Of a DNA stretch of 64,000 bases, positions 40,961 to 51,529 are shown piece after piece. The first letter of the stretch is position 1. The number at the start of each line of letters is the position of its first letter. The stretch comes from Tangfeifania diversioriginum. Its GTDB lineage: Bacteria; Bacteroidota; Bacteroidia; Bacteroidales; Prolixibacteraceae. Below the pieces are notes generated by a model. That model saw nothing but the letters and a program-made list of their open reading frames with translations, was not told the origin of the DNA and did not search any database. Location: the NCBI GenBank assembly GCA_945873105.1, contig CAMCBW010000013.1, forward strand, positions 54,978 through 118,977. Reading direction: 5' to 3'. A program made the translations under genes and the position numbers.

Positions 40961-41758
40961 ATGTTTCTCTCAGAAAATTTAAAATTTTTGCGAAAAAGGA
41001 GGAGGCTGACGCAGCAGGAGCTGGCAGAGAAGCTGAAGACCAAGAGATCAAGCATCAACAATTATGAAAATGGGACGACTGTTCCTCCCATGGATATCCT
41101 GATCGGCCTCTCCGACCTGTTTAATCTCTCCATCGACACGCTGGTGCGCATCAATCTCTCCGGATTACGGGAGAGCCAGCTGTATGTCATCGAGCACGGC
41201 TCCGACCTGTTTGTGAAGGGGAATGAGTTGCGGGTGCTGGCTACTACCGTCGATTCGAAGAACAAGGAGAACATCGAGATTGTCTCCATCAAGGCGAAGG
41301 CCGGCTATACCACCGGCTATTTTGATCCTGAATTTATCTCCGCCCTACCCAATTTCCAACTTCCCATCCTCACCAGGGAGAGGAAATACCGTGCTTTCCA
41401 GATTTCGGGGGATTCGATGCTTCCCATTCGGGACAAGAGCTGGGTGGTAGGCGAATACGTGCAGGACCTTACCTCCATCAAAGATGATCTCCCCTATATT
41501 GTCCTGACCCTGAACGAAGGGGTGGTATTCAAGAAGGTGAGAAACGAGCTGAAGGAGAAGGGAAGCCTGAAGATGATCTCCCTCAATACGGAGTATCTTC
41601 CTTACGACCTCGCAGTGAATGAGATCAGGGAGGTGTGGAAATCTGTACTCTACCTTACCGATGAGATTCCCGAAGCTGCCGATAACCAGCAGATCTTCAA
41701 AAAGCTGGAGCAGATCCGGCAGGAGATCATCCAAATCAGGAACGAGGGGACCAACTAA
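40961..41758 (+). CDS. LexA-like regulator: XRE DNA-binding domain plus S24 peptidase
   Basis: The 265-residue protein begins with an XRE helix-turn-helix (residues 5-62: LRKRRRLTQQELAEKL, SSINNYENG). A C-terminal S24 domain follows with nucleophile S152 in SGDSM and base K191 in VVFKK. An Ala114-Gly115 pair in KAKAGYTT fits the self-cleavage site. This is the architecture of phage-CI-like SOS repressors that cleave themselves with RecA-ssDNA. Divergence from dinB-dnaE2 and an operator-like palindrome over its promoter suggest it represses the mutasome until damage occurs. Many Bacteroidota lack classical LexA, so this may be the local substitute. Confidence 0.9.
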   Translation: MFLSENLKFLRKRRRLTQQELAEKLKTKRSSINNYENGTTVPPMDILIGLSDLFNLSIDTLVRINLSGLRESQLYVIEHGSDLFVKGNELRVLATTVDSKNKENIEIVSIKAKAGYTTGYFDPEFISALPNFQLPILTRERKYRAFQISGDSMLPIRDKSWVVGEYVQDLTSIKDDLPYIVLTLNEGVVFKKVRNELKEKGSLKMISLNTEYLPYDLAVNEIREVWKSVLYLTDEIPEAADNQQIFKKLEQIRQEIIQIRNEGTN

Positions 41759-42201
41759 ACCCTGAATGGGGCATCCCCCTTGATGCTTTTAAATGATTCA
41801 TGGATCCGGAGCCTTTCACCTTCCGAATAGCCCATCCATTCCAAAGCTGGATCCATCTGGTTAAATTTGGCCACATCTATCTTCAGCAATTTGGCAATGG
41901 GGATGTAGACACTGATCAGGAAATCCTGGTTGATGGAGTTGGTCAGGATCGCCACCTTGACCCGCTCTTTCAGATGGATGGTCTTCTTCAGGAATTCAAC
42001 ATATTCGAATATATCCATCCGGTACCCCAGGGCAAGTGAATTTTTGAGATCCAGGATCACACCAAAGGTTAAATCATACGCTTCGTCTTTGATAAACAGA
42101 AGATTCAGTTTTACAACATCCTCCATTTTAATCGACCCCTGAAAGTAACAAAGGATCACTTTCAATTCCGGGATAATTCTATAGGAGGTATATTTTTCCA
42201 C
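41755..42201 (-). CDS. STAS/SpoIIAA-like small protein of unknown function
   Basis: The 148-residue soluble protein overlaps the end of the S24 regulator gene by 4 bp (convergent). Its pattern (YRIIPELKVILCYFQGSI, FGVILDLKNS, YVEFLKK, VKVAILTNSI, then a helix with MGYSEGERLRIHESF) resembles the alternating beta-alpha layout of SpoIIAA/STAS-like proteins found as small regulators in Bacteroidota. No catalytic motif is visible. The family is inferred from layout only. Confidence 0.6.
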   Translation of the reverse strand: MEKYTSYRIIPELKVILCYFQGSIKMEDVVKLNLLFIKDEAYDLTFGVILDLKNSLALGYRMDIFEYVEFLKKTIHLKERVKVAILTNSINQDFLISVYIPIAKLLKIDVAKFNQMDPALEWMGYSEGERLRIHESFKSIKGDAPFRV

Positions 42202-42472
42202 CAGAAGTAATTGTTAGTAACATTTCTTAAATAACAGCCAGCATGGAAGCTCTGTGAACAACGCTGAACGAGGCAGGTAGCTTAGATCAAATTCCTCTTT
42301 TTCTTGTATAACAGATAACACCCCAAAATGTTTATGCCGGTGAAATTATGGCAGATCCGCACCACTTTCGATGGATTCCCCGGCGTGAAAACAGCCTCCC
42401 GAGGCACTTTGTTTGATGGACAATGATGCACCAACAAGCAGACGGGACCAAAACGCTTCCGTTCAAATTTAA
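42202..42472. other. Intergenic region downstream of gdhA
   Basis: There is no supportable gene here. A 30-codon ATG frame at 42332-42424 exists but lacks a ribosome-binding site or recognisable motif. The stretch leads into the gdhA terminator. Confidence 0.4.
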
Positions 42473-42506
42473 AAAGGCCGTCTCATCGCAAGTAGAGACG
42501 GCCTTT
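42473..42506 (-). terminator. Intrinsic terminator of gdhA
   Basis: The 12-bp stem AAAGGCCGTCTC / GAGACGGCCTTT has a 10-nt loop. On the minus strand it is followed by a T run (TTTTT), 23 bp after the gdhA stop. Confidence 0.9.
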
Positions 42507-42528
42507 CAAACCACAAAATTTTACCGCG

Positions 42529-43959
<1,431 letters not shown>

Positions 43960-44055
43960 CTAAAAATAATATCCATCACCCAAGACACAGCCAATTCGAC
44001 ATTCATTTACGTGTTTCACGTAAGGAGAAACGCCTCAGAGTCCAATTGTCTTTTA

Positions 44056-44096
44056 ACTTTAGGCACTCTAGTTCACTCTAGGCACTTTAGGCACCT
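44056..44096. repeat. CTTTAGGCA / CTCTAGTTCA degenerate tandem repeat, copy 1
   Basis: Units CTTTAGGCA, CTCTAGTTCA, CTCTAGGCA and CTTTAGGCA end at the stop of the LuxR-type gene. An inverted relative lies at 63374-63413. Confidence 0.6.
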
Positions 44097-44750
44097 CTAA
44101 ATCTCAATAATATTGTTCTTGATGGCAAACTTGACCATGTCAACAGTACTTTTCAGGTTCAGCTTCTGCATGATGTGGTTTTTGTGTGACTCCACGGTAC
44201 GAACGCTGATGAAGAAACGGTCGGCAATCTCCTGGTTGGTGCAACTCTCTCCCCAGAGTTTGAGTATTTCAATCTGGCGGGAACTCAAATTGGCGGTTTC
44301 GGCCCGCTGGTGCTGTTCATCGGATTGCATGCTCGAAATATAACGGTTGAGCAAGAGGTGGGTAATGGAGGTGCTATAGTAGTCGTGACCATTACGCAGG
44401 GTATAGATTGCCTCCAGCAGGCTGTTCCTATCTGCATCCCGACCAAGAAAACCCTTGGCGCCGGCTTTGATGGTTTTCAATACAATCTCCTCACTGTCGA
44501 TCACAGAGGTTACCAAAATTTTCAGCCGGGTATTGCTGAAATTGAGCTGGACTATCAGGTTCAAATTTCTGACGGAGATGTCGTGCATGTTGAGGATCAG
44601 GACATGCACCTGCATGCACTTCAATTTTTCGACCAATGTATTGCGATCATTGCAAAGCAACACCACCCTGCAGTCGGAAACTCCTGACAGCATTCCCGAA
44701 AGCCCCTCCAGTACCAGCCTGTGTTCGTCAAAAATTGCAATATCGATCAT
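44097..44750 (-). CDS. LuxR-type response regulator with Asn at the phospho-acceptor position
   Basis: The 217-residue protein has an N-terminal receiver-like domain (1-120) and a C-terminal LuxR/NarL helix-turn-helix (about 152-215: LSSRQIEILKLWGESCTNQE, RTVESHKNHIMQKL). In the receiver, acidic pair D8-E9, threonine in LVTSVID and lysine in GAKGFLG are kept. Residue 54, normally Asp, is Asn (VHVLILNMHD); the codon is AAC on the coding strand. It is therefore a pseudo-receiver, probably regulated without Asp phosphorylation. Its start overlaps the stop of the 1410-residue sensor gene by 4 bp (ATGA). Confidence 0.9.
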   Translation of the reverse strand: MIDIAIFDEHRLVLEGLSGMLSGVSDCRVVLLCNDRNTLVEKLKCMQVHVLILNMHDISVRNLNLIVQLNFSNTRLKILVTSVIDSEEIVLKTIKAGAKGFLGRDADRNSLLEAIYTLRNGHDYYSTSITHLLLNRYISSMQSDEQHQRAETANLSSRQIEILKLWGESCTNQEIADRFFISVRTVESHKNHIMQKLNLKSTVDMVKFAIKNNIIEI

Positions 44751-47700
44751 TCGTTTACCATTATTGCAGAGGTTTTAAGCCTTCCGTCCATCATTACGGT
44801 CACTGGTTTATGAAACTGAACATGTTTGAAAAATGCTGTTTTGTGCAAAACCTTTTGGCTATTCAGCATTTCCCAATTGATAAAGTCGGTCGGAGAGGAG
44901 TGCTTGACCGAGAAATATCCAATGTTCATCGAGGTTACATTGTGGAAGAAATGAGAACCAAGGGAGGAATCCAGTGGATAGTTGTCGAGACTTATTTCCA
45001 CAATCACCTTGGCCTGGGAGATTTGCGACCAGTTGACCGGTATCCCGACGAAACGGTCCCTGCTACCCCACCTGCCCGGACCAATCAGGATGTACTGCCG
45101 GTTGGACTTGATCATCTGGTTGTTCAACTGCTCGATCTCTGCAGCCATCTCAATGGTCTTGAGTTTATTGAAAGCAGTAGTATCCACAAAAATAACATCC
45201 CTGATATCCTTCACCTCCCCATTTCCCAGGCTCGAACGGGTATACAGTGCCATTTTGGATTTGTCCATCTGATCGATGACGATGTTTTGGGTCAGTTGAT
45301 TGCCTATCAATGGCTTGATTTGCAACAAATAAAAAGTTGGCAATCCATTCTTGGTCCGCTCAAGGTCCACCGCATATTCAATCTCCACCGGGGAGCCGAA
45401 AGCTTCCTTCACTGCATTCAGCAGCAGGCTGATCGTTTCAGCCAAAGGGGCATAATTGTATTGCAGGATATCTGCAAAATTGATGATCCTTGGTCCGTAG
45501 GCAGCCAATCCCGGCTCGACCCGGTCGTTGTTCGCATTGTAAACCGCTGCACAGTGGGTAAGCGTTCCATGTTTTTCCGCTTCGCTGATGTTCAGCAATT
45601 TGAGTGCTGCAAGTTCACCATCCTTCAAGAAATTGACCTCTTTGATTTTGCAGTCAAGGGCATAGAACTGAACCTGGGAACTTACCAACAGATCCTTGAT
45701 ACTGTAGATGGTCACTTTGGGATACTTTGGCGAAAAGCGGTAGGATTTCCAGCCATCCACCACATAGGTCCCCAATCCTACTGCTGCCACTGCGAACCCT
45801 TCATCCGGCTTCATGTTGGCGACCGGGTAGAAGTTGTAGGATTGTGCGACCCCGCTGATATTCGGATAATAATAATCGCCATACTGATTTCCAACCAGTA
45901 CCTGCAAAACTACCGCCATCTTCTCCTCTTCAATTTTGTGGTGGATGATGGCAAAATAGTTTCGTGCCTTCTCTGAAAAAGTAGAGGCAAATACCAGTTT
46001 GATGGCATCACAAAGCTGCTCCAATACCTGCTTTTTATTGGTTTTCCCGTTGGGGACAATGTAGGTGTCAAAAACGCCTGCAAACGGTTGTGTAATCGAA
46101 TCTTCTGAGGTACTGGAGGAGCGCACGGCAATAGGCCTGTCAATTTGTGAGACAAAAACCTTTAGTTTTTTGAGCAGTGAAGACGACAACTGAGACTCTA
46201 CGAAGTGCGATCTCAGCTCCGCGAAAGTAATCGCCGGGTCTACAATTTTATCAAAGAGCTTGTTCTTCGAAATAAAGTGCAGGAATTCATTGGTGCCAAT
46301 GACTACGGTGATTGGCGCAAGAATGTTGATCTTGTTGGTCAGCGTGGGAAATTCAAGGTTGTATATCAGGGTATTGATAAAAGCCAAACCACGACCCTTA
46401 CCGCCCAGGGATCCTCCGCTGAAAGAGACAATGTTTTTTTCGTCGAGGGCCGATGTCTCATCGAAGCTCAGGATCTTCCCCTTTTTCTTCTCTTCACGGT
46501 AGTGTTTGATGGAATCCAGGAAAAACTGCCGCATCTCATCCATGCTCTTGAAGGTATTGGCAGAAACTGGATTCAGCGTTTTTGCCAACTGGATCTCCCC
46601 GCGTGACATCAGCCAGAGCGAGAGCTGATTTTCTGAGGCATGCAGGTAGAGCGATTCATCGGGCACCTCTTGCAGCAATGTTTCAAACTCGCGCAATGAT
46701 TTCGCTACCCCAATGGTGTTGCCCTCTTTGTCCCTGAAGACGAAATGTCCAAACCCCAGGTAACTGATCAGGTAATGCCGGAGATCGTTCAGCAGGGTCT
46801 CAGAGTTCTTGTTGATAAAGGCGACTTCCAGATCCTTTGCCACCTGGGCGTTCCTGTTTTCGGATGATTGCAGGATGATCGGAATCTTCGAGATATGTGA
46901 TTTGACATATTTGATGAAATTTACCCCCGCATGCTTGTCCATCTTCCCGCTCCGGTCGAATTCAACATCAGAAATTACACAAAGCAGGAAGTCCCTGTAT
47001 TTGTTGAAGATGGCGATAGCCTCCTCGTAATTGCGGGCCAACAGGATCTTGGGCCGTGAGCGCATCTTGGAAATTTTATCCAGCTCATTTTTTTCCACCT
47101 CGGGCAACAATTGCTGGACCTGGCTGAAGACAATGTCGTAGAGGAACTGGAGGTATTTGGAGTAGTACAAAGGAGAATCCTCGATCAGCAGAATGACCCT
47201 AACCAAGCCAATCTTGGTGTCATTTTCCACATTCACCTTGTCTTCGGTGGATTTAACGATGGCAAAAAGGATCAGCGAATCCCCATTCCAGACAAACAGT
47301 TTGTCGACAGAACGGATGGTCGGTACCAGATCCTCAAAATATTTGATGTCGCTCTTCTTGTTGAGGAGGAGGTAAATCGGAAGTGACTCCTTTCTGGCCC
47401 GGATCTGTTCGCTCAGGATGACAGGGGCCTCCCGGTCCATCCCGGCCATCAGAATAACGAGGTCGAAATTGGTAGTCTCCAGCAGATTAAGCGCCTCTTC
47501 CGCCGAAGAAACCCCTGTAATCCGGGGTACCGAGAAGAGACTGTACTGGTAAGCCTCCCCCATGAACTTCTCGAAAAAGGAGTCTTCACTCTCCAGGGTG
47601 AAGGCATCGTACAAGGTGGAAACAAATAGGATGTGCTTGATTTTGAACCGCATCATATCGAGGTAGACATATTTGTCGATCGATTGCTGGTTGAAATACA

Positions 47701-48979
47701 ACTGAAGCGGCTTCTTGCTTTTTGTCAGCGAGTTACGGAAATCATCGGATGGATGAAAAGTATGCACCGGCACCCCTTTGCGGTGTATAATTTCACGCCC
47801 TTTGTAGTTATTCAGGTAACCACTGATCATCAGGGCAATGTTTACCAGCAGATTGCGCTCCTCTTTCAGGAATGGACCTTCGTCCGCTTTGGGAAATTTC
47901 TTCAGGTAAAAAATCTCTACTGTCCCTTTTTTGTTGTCAATGGTCACAAAATGTTCCGTCTGATCCCAGTTGGATTCAGCGAAATCCTCGCTCAAATAGG
48001 ATTTCCCCTCAAATTTGATCCGGGCGGCTGTATAACGGGGATATTGCCAGGATTTTGGCAGGATACCGCATATTTCCTGCAGCGTCTCATCCACCATCTT
48101 TCCCTCTTCGATGATCAGCGAAGTTTGGTTGATGGCCTTCAGCTCTTTCAAGCGTTCGGTATTCTCGTGCTGCAACTTGTAAAAGATATCCCTTGTGGCA
48201 GAGCCGGCAATCAGATTGGCCAGATTGACCAGCAAATTTCGCTCCTCTTTCAGGAACGGACCCTCATCAGCCAACGGAAATTGCTTGAGGTAGCCAACCT
48301 CGATGTTTCCTTTTTTGTGATCCGGCGCTTCAAATGGCTGGATCATTTTCCAGGGTGTCTCCCTGAATCCCTTGCTTTCAAATACATTCTTACCGTAACT
48401 GATTCGGACGACAGTGAACTCAGGGAATTGCCATGCATCGGGCAGGATCGCGCAGATTTTTGGCAGAGACTCCTCCATCGAACTTTCGGTCTGAAGAATT
48501 TCCGTCGTCCGGTTAATCCCCCATAGCTCTTTCCGGCGTTCTCCAATATCGATGGTTAATCTTTCAAGTTGAAATTTCGAAATCACTCCTACCAGCAAGG
48601 GATTGACAAGCCGCAAGATCCGGTCGGCTTCCTCCCTGAATTTGGCGGAAATTCCGCTTTTATTCCATCTCAGCAGAAACAGTTCAACACTCCCGGTTTG
48701 CCCGTTGGGGAGTTGGAAATCACTCCTTGCAACCACGGGAGTCACTTCAAAGGGCAGACTGCTAAAGGATTGGTTGCCGAAAAGGATTCTGGCACATACT
48801 GGATCACTGACCACCTGACTTCCTGAAAATGTGTTGCAGATCGTCTGCAGTGAAGCGGCAATACTCTCCCCCTTCCCCAAAATCTCAATGATCCTGCATA
48901 TCAGACTTTCGCAATCAAAAAGTGGCAATGATTTCGACGGATTCTTTCCCGTACTGCCTGAGACCTCTCGTTTATCCAT
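44747..48979 (-). CDS. Giant sensor: three GAF-like domains, two receiver-like domains and a PEP/pyruvate-dikinase domain
   Basis: The 1410-residue soluble protein has three related sensor modules at about 22-140, 150-265 and 278-392. The second and third both show a Y-L-K-x-F-P, A-D-E-G-P-F-L-K-E-E-R-N-L-L motif. The first is diverged. Receiver-like domains lie at about 447-575 (no acidic pair, degenerate) and 592-740 (E600-D601, D671 in ISDVEFD, K724). From about 850 to 1200 there is a PPDK_N-type ATP-grasp domain: GGSLGGKGRGLAF, RPIAVRSSSTSEDSITQPFA, VEIEYAVDL and LLQIKPL. The swivelling phospho-histidine and PEP-binding domains of PEP synthase are absent. The remaining 200 residues contain ILIGPGRWGSRDRFVGIPVN. 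It is coupled to a pseudo-receiver regulator. Confidence 0.88.
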   Translation of the reverse strand: MDKREVSGSTGKNPSKSLPLFDCESLICRIIEILGKGESIAASLQTICNTFSGSQVVSDPVCARILFGNQSFSSLPFEVTPVVARSDFQLPNGQTGSVELFLLRWNKSGISAKFREEADRILRLVNPLLVGVISKFQLERLTIDIGERRKELWGINRTTEILQTESSMEESLPKICAILPDAWQFPEFTVVRISYGKNVFESKGFRETPWKMIQPFEAPDHKKGNIEVGYLKQFPLADEGPFLKEERNLLVNLANLIAGSATRDIFYKLQHENTERLKELKAINQTSLIIEEGKMVDETLQEICGILPKSWQYPRYTAARIKFEGKSYLSEDFAESNWDQTEHFVTIDNKKGTVEIFYLKKFPKADEGPFLKEERNLLVNIALMISGYLNNYKGREIIHRKGVPVHTFHPSDDFRNSLTKSKKPLQLYFNQQSIDKYVYLDMMRFKIKHILFVSTLYDAFTLESEDSFFEKFMGEAYQYSLFSVPRITGVSSAEEALNLLETTNFDLVILMAGMDREAPVILSEQIRARKESLPIYLLLNKKSDIKYFEDLVPTIRSVDKLFVWNGDSLILFAIVKSTEDKVNVENDTKIGLVRVILLIEDSPLYYSKYLQFLYDIVFSQVQQLLPEVEKNELDKISKMRSRPKILLARNYEEAIAIFNKYRDFLLCVISDVEFDRSGKMDKHAGVNFIKYVKSHISKIPIILQSSENRNAQVAKDLEVAFINKNSETLLNDLRHYLISYLGFGHFVFRDKEGNTIGVAKSLREFETLLQEVPDESLYLHASENQLSLWLMSRGEIQLAKTLNPVSANTFKSMDEMRQFFLDSIKHYREEKKKGKILSFDETSALDEKNIVSFSGGSLGGKGRGLAFINTLIYNLEFPTLTNKINILAPITVVIGTNEFLHFISKNKLFDKIVDPAITFAELRSHFVESQLSSSLLKKLKVFVSQIDRPIAVRSSSTSEDSITQPFAGVFDTYIVPNGKTNKKQVLEQLCDAIKLVFASTFSEKARNYFAIIHHKIEEEKMAVVLQVLVGNQYGDYYYPNISGVAQSYNFYPVANMKPDEGFAVAAVGLGTYVVDGWKSYRFSPKYPKVTIYSIKDLLVSSQVQFYALDCKIKEVNFLKDGELAALKLLNISEAEKHGTLTHCAAVYNANNDRVEPGLAAYGPRIINFADILQYNYAPLAETISLLLNAVKEAFGSPVEIEYAVDLERTKNGLPTFYLLQIKPLIGNQLTQNIVIDQMDKSKMALYTRSSLGNGEVKDIRDVIFVDTTAFNKLKTIEMAAEIEQLNNQMIKSNRQYILIGPGRWGSRDRFVGIPVNWSQISQAKVIVEISLDNYPLDSSLGSHFFHNVTSMNIGYFSVKHSSPTDFINWEMLNSQKVLHKTAFFKHVQFHKPVTVMMDGRLKTSAIMVNE

Positions 48980-48987
48980 GGTGGTAA

Positions 48988-49038
48988 CAAAAAATTAGCT
49001 GAGACTCCCCTCCACAAAGGAAGAGAAGCATCAGCTAA
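48988..49038 (-). terminator. Weak candidate terminator of the S9 peptidase gene
   Basis: TTAGCTGA (48995-49002) pairs with TCAGCTAA (49031-49038) over a 28-nt loop. On the minus strand the stem ends in a T-rich run. The long loop makes it tentative. Confidence 0.35.
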
Positions 49039-49104
49039 ATTTAGTACATTAAGTGCTTCGATGGAGCAAAGTGAACCAGGAATTCTTTCCAGGTGCCCGA
49101 TAAT

Positions 49105-51240
49105 CTATTTTTTTATCCCCTCCAGCGTAAAGAGGAAGGCATAATTCAGTGCCAGATCCTTCAAATAATCGAACCTTCCGCTGGCACCGCCATGACCAAA
49201 TTCCATGTTGGTGTGAAGCAGCAACATATTTTTGTCGGTCTTCATCTCCCGTAGTTTGGCTACCCATTTGGCCGGCTCGAAATACTGCACCTGACTATCG
49301 TGCAGTCCTGTAGTCACCAGCATGTTGGGATATCTCTTCCGCTCAATATTTTCGTAAGGGGAGTAGCTCTTCATGTAAAGATAAGCATCCTTGTTCTTTG
49401 GATTACCCCATTCATCAAATTCGTTGGTAGTCAATGGAATACTCTCATCCAGCATGGTGTTCACCACATCCACAAAGGGAACCTGGGCAATGATTCCGTT
49501 CCACATTTCAGGTGCCATGTTGATAATCGCGCCCATCAGCAGGCCTCCGGCACTTCCGCCCATGGCATAAAGATGTGGTTTGCTGGTGTATTTTTCACTT
49601 ACCAGGAATTCGCCGCAGTCGATAAAGTCGGTAAAGGTGTTGATCTTCTTCATCAGCTTTCCATCTTCATACCAAAGCCGGCCCATCTCCTGCCCGCCAC
49701 GGATGTGGGCAATCGCATAGACAAAACCCCGGTTGAGCAGGCTCAGCCTGGTGCTGCCAAAGCTGGCATCCATGCTGGCACCATAACTTCCGTATCCGTA
49801 AAGTAGCAAGGGAGCCTTGCCATCCTTTTTGAATCCTTTCTTGTAAACCAGTGAAATGGGAACTTTCGTCCCATCCTTCGCGGTAGCATAGAGCCGTTCG
49901 GTGACATACTCCTTTGGATCGTATCCACCCAACACCTCTTGCTGTTTCTTTAGCGTTTTCTCTTTGGTCACCATGTTGTAGTCAAAGGTGGACGAGGGAG
50001 TGGTCAGGGAGGTATAACCATACCTAAGGATATCACTCTTGTACTCCGGATTGGCTCCAAAATTGGCAGAATAGGCTGGTTCGCCGAAATCCAGGTAATG
50101 CTCTGAATTGTCCTTCAGGTTCCTGATCCTCAACTTCACCAGTCCGTCCTTGCGTTCGTTGATCACAATAAAATCCTTGTATTCTTCGATGCTCTGGATC
50201 AAAACATCGGCACGGACAGGGATGACCTCCTTCCAGGCGGAGGCGGCAGTCTGGTTCAATGGACATTCCATCAGCTTGAAATTCTTCGCATCATCCTTGT
50301 TGGTAAGGATCAGGAACTTGTCGGCCAAAGGAGTGACATTGTAGATTACATCTTTCATACGGGGAGTAAATACCGTGAAAGTACTGTTGGGTTTGGCAGC
50401 GTCAATCATCCGAAACTCAGCCGACATGGTCGCCTGAGAAACAATGAAGATGTACTTGTTGTTTTTGCTTTTCCCAACCCCGATGTAATTGCTCTTGTCG
50501 GTCTCTTCATAAACCAATACATCTGATTTGGCATCGCTGCCCATCGTATGCCGCATGATCTTTTCAGACAGCAGTGTAACAGGATTCTTCGAGGTATAGA
50601 AAATGGTCTTGTTGTCATTGGCCCAGCAGGGATCCCCCTGGGTGTTTTCGATGGCATCGGGCAGCAACTTGCCTGTCTGAAGATCCTTGACATGAATGGT
50701 ATACTGTCTTCGGCTCACCAAATCCACCCCAAAAGCCAGGTAACGGTTGTCTTCGCTGATTTCGTACCCGGAAGCCGAATAATAGGCATGTCCTTCCGCC
50801 AGCTTGTCAATATCCAGCAGGATCTCTTCCGGGGCAGTCAGACTCCCCTTTTTCCGGCAATATTTGTAGTACTGCTTGCCATTTTCCGTGCGGGTGTAGT
50901 AAAAATAGCCATTCTTGAAGACCGGCACGCTTTCGTCCTTCTCTTTGATTCTGTTTTTCATCTCTGCAAAGAGGTCGGTCTGGAACTGTTTGGTCCCGGC
51001 CATTACTTCATCCAGATAGTTGTTTTCGGCCGTCAGATAGTCTACCACTTTGGTACTGTCCGGCCCTTTTCCAAAGTAGTCGTACATCCAGTAATAGTTG
51101 TCCAGGACCTTGTCGTCGTGGAGGATGCGCCAATGTTCCTTCTTGGCGGCTACAGGGGCTGTTGCTTTCATAAACTGTGCGTTTGCAGATAATAGATAGG
51201 AGAAAAGGGTGAAGAGGAGCAGGTATTTTTTCATGGTCAA
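49105..51240 (-). CDS. Prolyl oligopeptidase family S9A (oligopeptidase B-like), exported
   Basis: The 711-residue enzyme has a signal peptide (MTMKKYLLLFTLFSYLLSANA). Its N-terminal seven-bladed propeller starts at HWRILHDDKVLDNYYWM, and a C-terminal alpha/beta-hydrolase domain follows. The catalytic serine lies in AMGGSAGGLL, with Asp in TTGLHDSQVQYFEP and His in EFGHGGASGRF. RGGQEMGRLWYEDG is the oligopeptidase B hallmark. It would cleave short peptides after basic or proline residues in the periplasm. Confidence 0.94.
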   Translation of the reverse strand: MTMKKYLLLFTLFSYLLSANAQFMKATAPVAAKKEHWRILHDDKVLDNYYWMYDYFGKGPDSTKVVDYLTAENNYLDEVMAGTKQFQTDLFAEMKNRIKEKDESVPVFKNGYFYYTRTENGKQYYKYCRKKGSLTAPEEILLDIDKLAEGHAYYSASGYEISEDNRYLAFGVDLVSRRQYTIHVKDLQTGKLLPDAIENTQGDPCWANDNKTIFYTSKNPVTLLSEKIMRHTMGSDAKSDVLVYEETDKSNYIGVGKSKNNKYIFIVSQATMSAEFRMIDAAKPNSTFTVFTPRMKDVIYNVTPLADKFLILTNKDDAKNFKLMECPLNQTAASAWKEVIPVRADVLIQSIEEYKDFIVINERKDGLVKLRIRNLKDNSEHYLDFGEPAYSANFGANPEYKSDILRYGYTSLTTPSSTFDYNMVTKEKTLKKQQEVLGGYDPKEYVTERLYATAKDGTKVPISLVYKKGFKKDGKAPLLLYGYGSYGASMDASFGSTRLSLLNRGFVYAIAHIRGGQEMGRLWYEDGKLMKKINTFTDFIDCGEFLVSEKYTSKPHLYAMGGSAGGLLMGAIINMAPEMWNGIIAQVPFVDVVNTMLDESIPLTTNEFDEWGNPKNKDAYLYMKSYSPYENIERKRYPNMLVTTGLHDSQVQYFEPAKWVAKLREMKTDKNMLLLHTNMEFGHGGASGRFDYLKDLALNYAFLFTLEGIKK

Positions 51241-51529
51241 AAATTTGAATTTATTGCTGCATTAAAGATATGGTGTTCTGTATCATGTTTGCATTTTACG
51301 ATCCATGATCCCCGCAAGTTTCATCCGAAAATCATTTGTTTTATAAGGCCGGATGGAACTCGCATGTGAGTATTCATTCGTGTTTTTACTTGCATCGAAC
51401 ATGCTCCTTTCAAAGGCAGCAGATTTGTTGCCAATCCTGCATACTGTGGATACGGATGGGGAGATACCCTTAAGGATGCCTGTAGAGATGCTCTTTGATA
51501 TGCACATAGAGATGCCCGATCGTGCGTCT

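Noticed and set aside
42332..42424. A 30-codon ATG frame downstream of gdhA
   Set aside because: It is short, without a ribosome-binding site, and resembles no known small protein.
44636..45976. A 446-codon plus-strand frame antisense to the 1410-residue protein
   Set aside because: No family resemblance, and it crosses the boundary of two well-supported minus-strand genes.
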